Shown here one piece after another: positions 1-11,375 of a stretch of DNA of 17,376 nucleotides. The stretch's first letter is position 1. Each line of letters starts with the position of its first letter. Made by a program: the position numbers and the translations under genes. The notes under the pieces are model-generated. The model made no database searches, had not been told where the DNA came from, and saw only the letters and a program-made list of their open reading frames with translations. Source of the DNA: Terana coerulea (lineage: Eukaryota > Basidiomycota > Agaricomycetes > Polyporales > Phanerochaetaceae); assembly GCA_024811115.1 (NCBI GenBank), contig JAKOGH010000114.1:1-17376 (forward strand), given 5' to 3'.

Positions 1-2161
1 GGCACACTTGCGCTGCAATTCCTCCACATGATCAGTGATAACAGCGCAGTAGTAGCATGTGTTGTACGCAGTGCGGAGGTAGGCAAGGTACAGGTCAAGA
101 GCAACCACCGTCTGTGGGTCGTCAGCGCAATGAGACGAGGCTGAACGTTTTTAACACGCACCCTACGAGCCTCTACCGCCTTCTCGTCGCCGAAATCCAG
201 CGCATCTTGCTCTCGAAGATCAGCCATGACCTTCTCAATCCGCCGTTCCACCGTTTCGCTGCCCCTCTCCGCCGGCCCGTCATCCTCAGAGTCTCCACCG
301 TTCTCCAAGGACGTATCACCATGCTCTACGGTACCATTCGGCTCGCCGTTGACGGCGTCAACGTCGGGCTTGGATTCGAATTTGGTCTTGCGCAAGGTGT
401 TGTATTGCGCTTCCAGGGTTGCCGCAAGTGCTTTTGCGTTGGTAAGGTCTTTAGACAATCGGTCTGGTCTGCTGGCTACCTCGGGAGCATAGCGAGCTTT
501 GGTTGTGAAAGGTTTCACGATGTGCGCAACATGCAATTTGAAGCCCTCGATCTATGCCCCGAAATGAGTTGAAAGCACGCACTGAGCAACGAGCTACGCA
601 CCTTCCTCTCGGACAAATCGGCAATGATATTGGGGATGTCGGCTTCATCTGTGAACTTAAGCCAACCTGCCCGATAGAAGTTGCGCTTCTGCAATGGGTC
701 GCCAAGTGCAAGATAAACATAACCCGGAAGTTTGGCGCAGTTCTTTGAGCAATGTGTTAGTCTCAGAAAGAGTATGGTGCGCAATGAGCATACCTCCTCC
801 AACTTCAGGCGGCCAATATCCGGTGGAATAGTCCGAATCATCACTTGGTTGCCTTCTGTCGGAATCAAGAGCTCCTCACCGCGGTTCGTCTGCCTCCTCG
901 TGTCGACTGCTTGCTTTCCATTGACGTCGCCGCGGTTTGCATCCTGGTCTCCGGCCTCGTCTTCGGCCTCCACATTGAACTGCATATCATCGTCACCTGC
1001 AGTCTGTTTGGGCTCATCAGATGGCACAGCTGTTTCGGCCGTCTCCGGAGGAGCGTCGGCACTGGCACCAGATGCTCCCTCGCCATTCGTAGCGCCATCC
1101 TTCACAGACGGCTCGGTGACTTCAGGCTCTTGCTCTGGCTCCTGCACGTCTGAGTCGTGCTTTCCGGCTTCCAAGTCCAGAAGGAACTCGTCAAGACGTC
1201 CCTTCCAGCCGACCTTGCGGACACGCGCCCGTAGTTGCACAAACTCGGGAGATGGGTCGTATTTCTCGGCGAACCACGGAGACTTCTTGTGGTGGTCGAA
1301 CATTCGTTGCAACTACGATATAATGACGATGATTTAGTCTGAGATTCTTCACAGGAAGACACATAACACAAGTAGCTACACTCAACAATGCGCAAGGATG
1401 GGCGACAGAACGACGAGTTGCGAGACGGACAATGTGTGATGCTAACCTGTTGTGCAGCGAATTCCTTCTTATACTTCTCCCATCGTGACCGGATGCCATT
1501 ACGAGGCTTGGAGCCGTCTCCCGCCTCTTGTTCAGCAGCCTTGTCCGCATTATCCTCCTCAGTGGCTTCTTTAGGGAAGAAGTAGCGGAACCAGTCGGCA
1601 TATTGCTTTAGGGATGCGGGGTATTCCATTGTTCTTGGGTCTTGTGGATATGTGTGCATGGATCCACGGTGCGGTGGTCTTGGAGGATACGGTCCCCGGT
1701 TCGGGGGTGACGCGTAACCATGACCGCGCGAGTGTGTATCTATGAATGCAATTGGTACAGACCACTAGGAAAGAAAACAAGCCTGCGCACCATAGTCATC
1801 GCCATAACGGGGACGCGGGTCGTACCTGTCGCGCTCCCACGGTGAAACGGAACGACGTCGCTTTCGGCCTGCAGAATGGAGCGTCATGCCACTTCTCGCG
1901 TTTTGAATATGAATGTACACGTACCTTCGTCCGGTGGAGGGCTGCGACTCCTACCACGCCGACTATAGTCATAACCCGCCCGCTCTCTTTCATACTGCGT
2001 CCAGGCCCTCTCCCTCTCGTAAGCATCCCAGTCGTTTCGGTACGGGTCCGACGGCGGATATCCAGAGTCAGACCTAGGTGGGGGTAGCCAGAGCGATATG
2101 GAGACCGCGAGCGCGATCTACCACGAGGAGGAGGGTAGCCAGAACCAGACCAAGACGACAT
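1..2161 (-). CDS. ARS2: ARS2/SERRATE-family RNA-processing protein, 3' end beyond window
   Basis: Family role (established): nuclear zinc-finger protein linking the cap-binding complex to RNA processing and decay. I read seven exons: 2161-1925, 1868-1791, 1739-1447, 1312-794, 742-602, 551-162 and 111-1, with GT-AG introns of 50-56 nt and one of 134 nt, all keeping phase. About 590 residues are visible. Residues 1-105 are an Arg/Ser/Tyr-rich tail (RSRSRSPYRSGYP). Residues about 140-215 match the ARS2 N-terminal domain (LKQYADWFRYFFPKEA, then KSPWFAEKYDPSPEF). An acidic linker follows. Residues about 355-440 form the RRM-like domain (IRTIPPDIGRLKLEE, LPGYVYLALGDPL, FYRAGWLKFTDEADI). The last visible stretch, LDLYLAYLRTAYNTCYYC then DHVEELQRKC, is the conserved start of the ARS2 C-terminal domain. 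The frame is broken in exon 1 at the G-run 2080-2084; one more G restores GYPPPRSDSGYPP. The start is the first ATG before the RS tail. The C-terminus is missing. Confidence 0.85.
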
Positions 2162-2169
2162 GTTGTTTA

Positions 2170-2203
2170 GAGAGTGAAGCTGAGAGAGAAAGAGAAAGAA
2201 GCG
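2170..2203 (-). promoter_or_regulatory. Pyrimidine-rich tract just upstream of the ARS2 start
   Basis: On the minus strand, 9-42 nt before the ARS2 ATG, lies an almost pure C/T stretch (CTTCTTTCTCTTTCTCTCTC and continuing). CT-rich leaders around the transcription start are common in fungal housekeeping promoters. The rest of the 349 nt gap between ESF2 and ARS2 (2162-2510) shows no clear TATA box and no gene. The function is inferred from position and composition only. Confidence 0.35.
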
Positions 2204-2510
2204 AACGCAGGGGGACAGATCAGAGTCTGCGAGAGAGAGTAGGCGAGCATGATGAAGCACAGACCTCTTAGTATCGCGACACAACGAGCAGAACGGTGTT
2301 CTCACTCTCGCCGAGACAGTGCTCAACGGTGTTCGCGATGAGGAAAGCAACAATTCTGGCGTGCACTGTCACCTCGCCATTCAAACTCCGCCGGCGCTTC
2401 CAAGGGCGCCCTCAAGCGCCGACACGCCATCCGAACTGCCAGCTCGGGAGTCGGGACCCAGCATACATCATGCGCAAAAACATATCGATTCAAAAGGGAA
2501 GTCGCTACGC

Positions 2511-3551
2511 CTAGAATATGCTACTGAGCACGCTGTTGAGCTGCTTTTGCTGAGATACGTCCGCTGCTTCCTGCACAGCTGTTCTCCGCTTCTTCTCCCG
2601 AGGTGCTACCCTCTCGCCTTCTGGCCGCTCACGTTTCTGAGGCTTTGTGCCTTCGGTAGTCAGAGTCTGTCCGGAGTCGCCTCCATCTTGAGCCTTCCTT
2701 TGGGCACGTTTGTCCAAAACGCGAGCGAGTTCGACGTTCTTGAGGTACTCCTGCTGCTCACGCCGAGACTGGGACAATTCCACACGGAGTCGGGCTGCGT
2801 GTACAGCAGCTTCATGGGCTGTATCACGATGGATTCAGCGGGCCTGCGAAGAACCTGAATTCGCTGCAAACTCACCAATTTGCTCTGTAAGCATGCTCCA
2901 CTTGAATCTGGGCAAATACTTCATGGTCCAGACATCGTCCCTCCACCGAGTGCCCTTCTTGCCGCCAATGGGCTGCGCGTTCAACATTTCCGCGACAGAC
3001 CGTGCTATTTTCTTGTCCTTAAACTCCACCCAGCCCTCCGTGAAATGCACTTTTTGGTGGTAGTGAACTTCTTTCGGAGGTACGTCCGCTTAGCGTCTGG
3101 CATATTCCTATGAATATCGTTTACAGCATTGGCCACTAAAAACACGCACCTTCGGCTTGCAAGTAAACTCTTCCAATCTCTCCATACTGGCTCATCAAGT
3201 GTCTGACCTTGGTAGGCCGCATGCCTGGAGGTATCCTCGATATGTAAACGACACCGGTCTTCTCCTGCGCTGCCTTGAATTTCGCAAGATCCTCCGGAGT
3301 AAGAGGCTTTACAATTTTCTCCTGCGGCCCAGAGAACCCGTCTGGAAGCATTCCCTCTCCCAACCCGACTTCGCTGTCATGCTCTGAGCCCTCCTCTCCT
3401 GCTTCTACATCCGAGTGCTGGACGTTTTCTGGGTCGTCATCCCCACGTTCTGAGAGTTCGCGAGAAGCCTGGGATTTCGATGACTCCGCCTCAGATTCCC
3501 CGCAAAGCGATCATCAAGAACGAACCGTGAATCGGCCTGAGGTTTGGTCAT
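2511..3551 (-). CDS. ESF2: Pre-rRNA-processing protein ESF2/ABT1 (RRM protein)
   Basis: Family role (established): nucleolar RRM protein of the small-subunit processome, needed for early 18S rRNA cleavages. Exons are 3551-3150, 3096-2876 and 2818-2511; introns are 53 and 57 nt. The restored protein is about 310 residues, close to yeast ESF2. After an acidic N-terminus, the RRM spans roughly residues 100-185, with [57 protein letters not shown] and [18 protein letters not shown]. The family tail [33 protein letters not shown] follows, then a basic end with KREKKRR-like Lys/Arg. Two one-base deletions break the frame: C-run 3498-3501 (4, expected 5) and T-run 3051-3055 (5, expected 6). Adding both bases makes the spliced length 933 nt, a whole number of codons. 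The ATG at 3551 is chosen because it leads into [16 protein letters not shown]; an upstream exon is not excluded. Confidence 0.9.
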
Positions 3552-3729
3552 CGTGGTGGACGGTGTGCGAGAGGTGGATTACAAGCGGGCGCTTTCGTCA
3601 AATTCTACAGGGTTAGAAAACACGGATATCTGTATTAGGAAGGTATGTAAGATGGAATGCTACTTGGTACTTAGTACGGTGTGTACAACGGTGTTACATA
3701 TTAATAGGTAATAGCGAAGATTTTTACAA

Positions 3730-5902
<2,173 letters not shown>

Positions 5903-6149
5903 GAGAGGGCCTGGAGGTCTTCAGGCAGGTATTAGAGGTATTAGAGAACGTGTATGGTCCGAAAAGAAAGAAACAACCAGAGCTCGGCGAAGGCATGGCT
6001 GTTTCCTCCAAGTGTGGTATAAGAGCGTGTCCGATCCAACACGTTGATGGCGGATGCCTATGACATAACCATCGTTGGTCTGGAAAGTGGAGCCGAACAC
6101 GCGCGGCAAATCTGCAGTGGCAGCAGTATAGTCTCCTAGGCAGTAAATC

Positions 6150-6445
6150 TCAACGGGGAGTTCCTCAGCATAACCTGAAGAGGCGTATTACTGACCTGGT
6201 GCCGGTACAGAAGTCTGGAATGTGAGCTGAGGGAGCGACGTATTTGTGGCAAATGAGTATACAGTACTGGTTGATGTGCATGCGCAAGGAACGTTTGGGC
6301 GTATGATGTGTTGAGGAGGGTCATCATCCCAGAAGAGGACAATGTACGGCTGTTGTACAATGCGGGGCAAGCCACAAAGGCAGTGGCGGCCTGTGCAGCA
6401 GTCTGTTCTGAGGCTGAGCGCAGAGCGTGCACAGCGAGGTCAGGA
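6150..6445 (-). pseudogene. Decayed partial duplicate of GH9 exon 6
   Basis: This fragment matches the start of exon 6 of the neighbouring GH9 gene. It reads SRTLSSSGMMTLLNTSYA where the gene has NRTLSSSGTTSLLNTSYA, and QTAAQAATAFVACPALYN where the gene has DAAAQAAAAFAACSALYN. Resemblance seems to begin at the intron 5 acceptor side (near 6415-6445) and fades near 6150, after the part equivalent to YASSGYTDEL. It carries an in-frame stop before YASSGY and a frameshift near 6268. No other GH9 exon is recognisable nearby. It is therefore a relic of a genomic tandem duplication, not a processed copy. Confidence 0.85.
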
Positions 6446-6642
6446 CACAGCTAACTCAGGATTGACAAGCAACAAATATGTTATCCAGAATCTAGTATAC
6501 AGGTACACGGACAGTCAAGTAAGACAGGTATATGACAGATGATTGAATTCGTTGACATAGAGAGGAAGGGGAGGTCAATGCGCTTCTAGAACGTGAGCTT
6601 GGCAGTAGAAGAGTCTGTGAGATGGCATACCCAGTAAACTCT

Positions 6643-6984
6643 TTATAGTACTTCTCTCCAAACGGGTTCGCGTTTGGCTTTCAGGATCTTCTTCACGTTC
6701 TCCACTGCTTCCTGATTTGCCTTGGGCGGCAGTGGATCATTAGGATCGTTGCTTTCGAATGCGATGAAAGGGTGAGCCCTGTCGCCAACGAGAGCGAAAG
6801 TAATCATTGTGCAGCGCAGTGCGTTGGCGTCGCACTGAATCTTCCACAGAGCTTCATCCATAACCCAGTTTTCAGCATTGAAATCGCCGTACACTTTCCC
6901 CATAAGGGTTTTGAGAGGCCTTTGTGCATGCCCCACCGGATGAGCGAGACGCGTGGTATGGAGTAACCAAGAACGCGGTGGCAA
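6643..6984 (-). CDS. Small hypothetical protein, about 86-113 residues
   Basis: An uninterrupted reading frame of 113 codons ends in TAA at 6643-6645. I do not recognise a family. The first ATG at 6984 gives a basic, hydrophobic leader (MPPRSWLLHTTRLAHPVG), while a second in-frame ATG at 6903 gives an 86-residue product starting MGKVYGDFNAENWVMDEALW. The core looks like a folded protein: regular hydrophobic spacing (LWKIQCDANALRCTMITFAL, FIAFESNDPNDPLPP) followed by a charged helix (EAVENVKKILKAKREPVW). GC content resembles the conserved genes. There is no clear signal peptide or membrane segment. It lies between the GH9 relic and the repeat island and could itself be the remnant of a larger gene, so confidence is moderate. 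Confidence 0.45.
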   Translation of the reverse strand: MPPRSWLLHTTRLAHPVGHAQRPLKTLMGKVYGDFNAENWVMDEALWKIQCDANALRCTMITFALVGDRAHPFIAFESNDPNDPLPPKANQEAVENVKKILKAKREPVWREVL

Positions 6985-7340
6985 GGCACAAGAGGAGTAG
7001 CTGGCAAGTTGATGAGGGCATCAGTAAGAAGCCACTCTCTGAAGCATAGTAGAAGCATAGTACGTACGAGGTGACATTGCGTTTCGGGCATAGTGGTGTG
7101 CAGTCTCCGGGAGACTGCCGAGCTGATTATGTAAGCGATCGCGACGAGGCGCCTGAAGGTATGCAGCACACAGAGATAGGTCCAACTCGTAGAAAGCATG
7201 TAAAATTGGGAAAATAATCTCTGAGCTACTGAAAGTGTGAAGCAATGCAGCATATTAAAATTAGAGCTAAGTAATTAGAGGGAGCCCCAAATCAAAGGTA
7301 GCCGGGGCTCTCTGCCCAAATGATGGGTCTGCGCGCCCGG
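6985..7340. other. Gene-free stretch upstream of the small hypothetical gene
   Basis: Only short overlapping frames without recognisable sequence are present here. The left part may contain the promoter of the small gene. The right part (about 7300-7340) is GC-rich, with GCGCGCCCGGGCG at 7331-7343, and leads into the hairpin cluster. Confidence 0.3.
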
Positions 7341-7732
7341 GCGTCTTGGGACTGTCTTTTTCCCACAGGGACTGCACATCTTTCGGTCAGAAACTGTCTG
7401 CAACGGGGTCGACTTTGGCAGGCGCTCCCGCCAAAGTCACCTCATCAGCTGCCTGCGTCTGCTAGATGTGCAGTCCCAAGACGCTGAATGTGCAGTCCCT
7501 TGCCGGGCGCTCCACCCCGACGCATGCCCGTATTTGGAAAGTGCGACTATTTCGCCGCTTCTTTGCCAGATTTGGCACTTATCTCATACCGCGCTCATTT
7601 CTCGCCTGCACACACAGTCCCCTGGCATTGTACATGTCATTTTGCCCTTTCCCACGTCTCCACACCCCTGCCTAACACAGGCGCTCGAGACTGCATGCTT
7701 GATGTGCAGTCCCACCATAGGGACTGCACATT
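7341..7732. repeat. Cluster of nested inverted repeats built on ATGTGCAGTCCC
   Basis: Five copies of the 12-mer ATGTGCAGTCCC occur: at 7466-7477, 7487-7498 (last 12 of AATGTGCAGTCCC) and 7702-7713 on plus, and at 7368-7379 and 7720-7731 on minus. They pair as GGGACTGCACATC (7368-7380) with GATGTGCAGTCCC (7465-7477), and as AATGTGCAGTCCC with GGGACTGCACATT (ending at 7732). A tight hairpin with a 6-nt loop lies at 7702-7731. Further pairs are GCGTCTTGGGACTG (7341-7354) with CAGTCCCAAGACGC (7471-7484), and GACTTTGGC (7411-7419) with GCCAAAGTC (7430-7438). The open frames crossing the cluster have no recognisable protein sequence. A nest of small MITE-like insertions is one explanation. Confidence 0.8.
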
Positions 7733-7774
7733 ATTCAGACAAAGTGGTAGGTGAGGAAAGTTCTGAAACACAGA

Positions 7775-9098
7775 CACTGCAGAACCCAAGAGATAAATCC
7801 TGGGGATTTATTGTGTCAACACGTGGGAGTCTGAAACAAAATGGCCAGCATAAGTCACGCAGATTGATTAAATATTCCATTTCAGGAGATATACAACTTA
7901 AATGAATGTGTAAATCTGTGCACCTAACTCTGTATCCTTCTCCAATAACTCACAGAGCTTTATTCTGACAATAAGTTCCTTGTATCTCTTGTAGCCATTC
8001 CGTTGGATTTATAATGGGCACATTACTTGTAAGCAACAAGATAAATTCCTTGAACAAATACAAAACAAGTTGTACATGTATCCAGCATGAAATAGACAGA
8101 GGTTTTCAGAATACATCTGCAGGATTTATTGTGGCAATATATTCCACCTAACTCAGTGAGAGCTGTGGAGGACACACAGTCAACATAAGTAAGATAAAAA
8201 CGCAGATATATTCATCATAAATCACGTCGCATATCTTCAGGGATAAATCTAGCAGAACCTCGGGCACTTAGAAATATAGATGTCTGCTGCATGTAGTAGT
8301 TAAACATAGACTCATTTGATATGAGACTTTTGATTACTGACAACAAACTTACTAGTACACACATTGGTATATTCAAATACAACTGCAAATCCAGTAAGGA
8401 CTATCTTGAACTTTTGCGTACATTGCACAATGGCAGTGTATTCGTAGAACTTTGCTGCCCAAGTTAACAACCTCAGCCACACTAGCCGACGTCAAAACAG
8501 CACAATCTGGCCGAGGTCGTTAACTTGGGCAACGAAGTTCTATAAATATACCACCATTGTGCAAAGTATACAAAAGTTGATAGCTCTTACTAAATTTGCG
8601 ATTATATGTGAATCTACCAATGCACATTGTGTGTTTAGTGTCCATAGTCAAAAGGCCTATGTTGAATGCGACTAACTACTATCTTCCACAGATATCTTTG
8701 TTTCTGAGTGTCTAAGGACTGCATTAGGTGGAATATATCACTACAATAAATTCCGCAGATGTATTTTGAAGACCTCCGCCTAGTTCATGCTGGATATATG
8801 TGCGACTTGTTTTTTTATTTATCTAGTCAATTTATCTTATTACCTACAAGTAATGTGCCCATTATAAATCTATAGAAAAGCTACGAGAGATATGAGGGAT
8901 TTATTCTCAGAGTAAAGCTCTGTGAGTTATTGGGGAAGGATATAGAGTTAGTTAGGTAGATTTACACATTCATTTAAGGGATATATTTCCCAAAAGGAAT
9001 ATCTAATTAATGCGAGTGACTTATGCTGGCCATTTTGTTTCAGACCACCACGTGTTTACGTCATAAATCCCTGAATTTATCTCTTGAGTTCCACAGTG
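7775..9098. mobile_element. Non-autonomous foldback element with CACTG ends (CACTA-like)
   Basis: The left part (7775-8479) is the imperfect reverse complement of the right part (8508-9098), so nearly the whole element is two long arms around a loop of about 28 nt. The ends read CACTGCAGAACCCAAGAG and, inverted, CACTGTGGAACTCAAGAG. AGA flanks both sides (7772-7774 and 9099-9101), as expected for a 3-bp target duplication. CACTA-superfamily elements are known for CACTR termini, 3-bp duplications and repeated subterminal motifs; here GGATTTATTGTG occurs twice (7804-7815 and 8122-8133). The innermost arms pair GTTAACAACCTCAGCCA with TGGCCGAGGTCGTTAAC. The element is AT-rich and has no transposase or long ORF. 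The left arm carries roughly 110 nt not matched in the right. The superfamily is inferred from the termini. Confidence 0.75.
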
Positions 9099-9207
9099 AG
9101 AGCGCCCAGCGTTTAAGTTGAACTACACTGCAGCCAGCGCTGAGAAGCATAATGGGATAACCAGATTTGGTATACTGTAAGTTTGCTCATCCAGCCACTT
9201 CCAACCA

Positions 9208-9238
9208 TTGTCTGTTGTCTATTGTCTATTATCTATTG
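9208..9238 (+). repeat. Short tandem repeat, about four copies of TTGTCTA
   Basis: Consecutive units TTGTCTG, TTGTCTA, TTGTCTA and TTATCTA are followed by TTG. It is a short degenerate minisatellite in the gene-free island with no visible coding role. Confidence 0.7.
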
Positions 9239-9431
9239 CATGCTCTTTTGCCCTCCGTCAATCTGGCCAGGGCCAAAATTTGACCCAGCTCCCCATGTGA
9301 CGCTATGTGTTTCACTCTGACTGAAGTTGACTCTTGCATAAATACCTTTAGCCAATTTGAAAGACCAATGCTTTTTCCTTCCTAGCCTTTCCTCGACCAT
9401 GCCAGTGACTCTCTTACTCCTAGTGATTGGC

Positions 9432-9735
9432 AAGGGTAAACCCTCCATGCTCAGAGGGCAACTCTTACCCTTACCCTCCAATACCCTTACCCTCATGAAG
9501 GGTAAGGGTTGAGGATTACCCTTCAAACCCTTGCTGAAATAGGCTGAAAATGGTGCTTTAAGTGCCTTTCCCCACTTACTTATAATGACAGTCTTCTATT
9601 TGAGTGGCTTGCATTGGTATAGAAAGCACTTACAACATTTGCAGCCCTCTCTAGCAATATACCTAGTGCTTGAATACAGACCCCTGCCAGATGAGGGTTA
9701 ACTTTCCTCAACCCTTACCCTTAACCCTCAAAGAG
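9432..9735. repeat. CCCTTA-rich, telomere-like degenerate tracts
   Basis: Two blocks (about 9432-9533 and 9693-9730) are rich in ACCCTTACCC, CCCTTAACCC and the inverse GGGTAAGGGTTGAGG. The first folds back on itself around CCCTCATGAAGGG. Units vary in length and sequence, so this is not a clean TTAGGG telomere array. It could be the subterminal part of an unidentified transposon. The 97-codon minus frame across it is low-complexity and is not called as a gene. Confidence 0.5.
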
Positions 9736-10675
9736 TTTGTGAACCCCTGCCTATCACTACTTACTTCAAGCTTTTATTAATGCTTTTGGAGCAGTGAAGG
9801 CAAAACTCCTTTGACAGGCTAGGTTGTCTACCATCACTAACCCTCGCAATTTGGAGACATGGTGGTACGGTGAGGGTATGCACCTTGCTATGACAATTGC
9901 AAACGTCATGGACAACAAGGCAATTGCTCTCCCACAATTTCCTATCTAATATCTTTCTGCCATTGGGTCAGCTGATAAAGACTCAGATGAGCATGGCGAG
10001 GGCGGCGAAAGTCTAGGGAGTAGCGAGCTCGAGGAGGACCTCCTACCTGTAGAAAAGAGTGAGGCAAGAGATAACCTCGGTCTTCTGGCAGCTGACAAGG
10101 GAAATTTGACAGGCAACAAGGACCAACTTCCTTCAGCAGATGACGAAGACCAGCTTCCTATGACGGATGATGAGGACCGTTTGATGGATGACGAGGATCA
10201 AATTGGTCTTGATGAGCTAGCCAGTGAGCCTGAGCCAGAGGAACTCAGCTTGTCTACAGCAAGCCAGCACACCGTGCCATAAGAGCCACTTAAGAGTCGT
10301 GTACCAGACTGTGCCATCATTCTCTTACGCTACAGCAGACTCCCTGAGAAGCCGAAGCTAGAGAAATACCAGGTTGGTCTGCTAATAGAGCAAAAGAGGA
10401 GTCTGCTGTGAGGACGCTCGCGTGAGTGAAGATGCGAAGTTATTCACAACTATTTGGTTGCTGCCCAGCAGCAGATCACCGAACAGGCCATAGTCCTCTT
10501 TGCCACAAACCCTGACTTGAAGTCGGTGGTGGGCTTGGGTATGAGCGGCCCCCATTGGTCCTATGCCACAAGGATCACGCAAGACTTGGCACTCAAACTC
10601 GCGCCTATCGGCGCCTCTACTCAGACGGTGAATTGTTGCCTTCATCGAGTCCAAGCTCAAGTGACAGCTCGACTC

Positions 10676-10684
10676 GGAGTACTA
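10676..10684 (+). repeat. Left 9-bp target site duplication GGAGTACTA
   Basis: The copy here and the one at 11408-11416 are identical and flank the element at 10685-11407 directly. The element's ends begin TAGTCTC on both sides exactly where the duplication stops. Confidence 0.8.
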
Positions 10685-10695
10685 TAGTCTCGGTT

Positions 10696-10774
10696 CCAGA
10701 CTCTTGACGCACTAGTAAGTAATTTGTTATCGACTACAAATTGGGGCTTGCAGATACGTGCGTCAAGAGTCTGG
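10696..10774. repeat. Perfect 17-nt inverted repeat inside the left TIR
   Basis: CCAGACTCTTGACGCAC (10696-10712) and its exact reverse complement (10758-10774) flank a 45-nt spacer. The two element arms match each other less well than this internal pair does, so the pair looks recently formed or maintained. Confidence 0.85.
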
Positions 10775-11348
10775 TGACTTTGGCTTAGACGGGTGTAGAT
10801 GAGATTCACGTGGCGCTTATCTGTTGTATTGAAGTAAGTAACGCGTTTGTATACGGGCTAGCGCCCTCAGTTTCATGGTTGAGATTTTGAATTGTTCCTC
10901 CTCTTAGCTACGCTTTTTCATCCGTTCTACATCTTAGGTTGATTGGCATCTCTGAAAACTATATGCAAGAATATTTTTATGATGAGTAAGTCATTGCAAG
11001 GGTGCCAGTAACCTGCACAACGAGGGACTGTCTTCTCATTATGCATACTGGGAGGGATATACCCAACATGAGTCCTACTGATAATTCCAGCGTATGACTA
11101 GATACCAAAAATGAATTTTCAAGATGTTTCTCAATTTTTATACCAAGCGTAGATGTGTATGCCGCACAGCGAGACACGATTTTTCAGCTGTCATGTAGGC
11201 GCCGAGTAAGCCCATTGTTAGTAGCGGCTTGAAGCATCGTCACAAAAGTTTCTTACCCAGCGCTCACGTGCTCCTTATCTACACCCGTCTAAGCGAAAGT
11301 CACCAGACGCTACAGAGCAAGCTCTGCAGGCGGACTTTTGTAGCCCGA

Positions 11349-11375
11349 TAACAAACTGATACCATCAGTTTGTTA
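11349..11375. repeat. Perfect 11-bp hairpin inside the right TIR
   Basis: TAACAAACTGA and TCAGTTTGTTA are separated by the 5-nt loop TACCA. A second hairpin, CAGAGC-AA-GCTCTG, lies just left of it at about 11313-11327. Both are within the right arm of the Mutator-like element. Confidence 0.8.

Noticed and set aside
2069..2117. A 48-nt intron (GTAGAT...CCTAG) as explanation for the ARS2 exon 1 frame break
   Set aside because: Splicing there leaves the wrong codon phase, whereas one extra G in the run 2080-2084 restores repeated GYPP-type sequence directly.
3051..3055. Programmed ribosomal frameshifting in ESF2
   Set aside because: There is no slippery heptamer with a downstream structure, a second break occurs in the same gene, and breaks also occur in unrelated genes, so a sequence error explains all of them together.
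7366..7732. CRISPR-like array from the repeated 12-mer
   Set aside because: Copies are in both orientations with irregular spacing, and the window is clearly eukaryotic.
7466..7905. Long plus-strand frames across the hairpin cluster
   Set aside because: The frames run through inverted repeats and into the foldback element, and the translated sequence has no recognisable or patterned protein features.
9233..9526. 97-codon minus-strand frame as a gene
   Set aside because: It lies across CCCTTA-rich repeats, its sequence is biased by them, and no family features are visible.
9432..9735. True interstitial telomere array
   Set aside because: Units are irregular and mixed in orientation; there is no run of perfect TTAGGG repeats.
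10977..11177. 66-codon minus frame inside the Mutator-like element as a transposase remnant
   Set aside because: It is too short, carries no DDE or zinc-finger motif, and is within expectation for chance in 440 bp.
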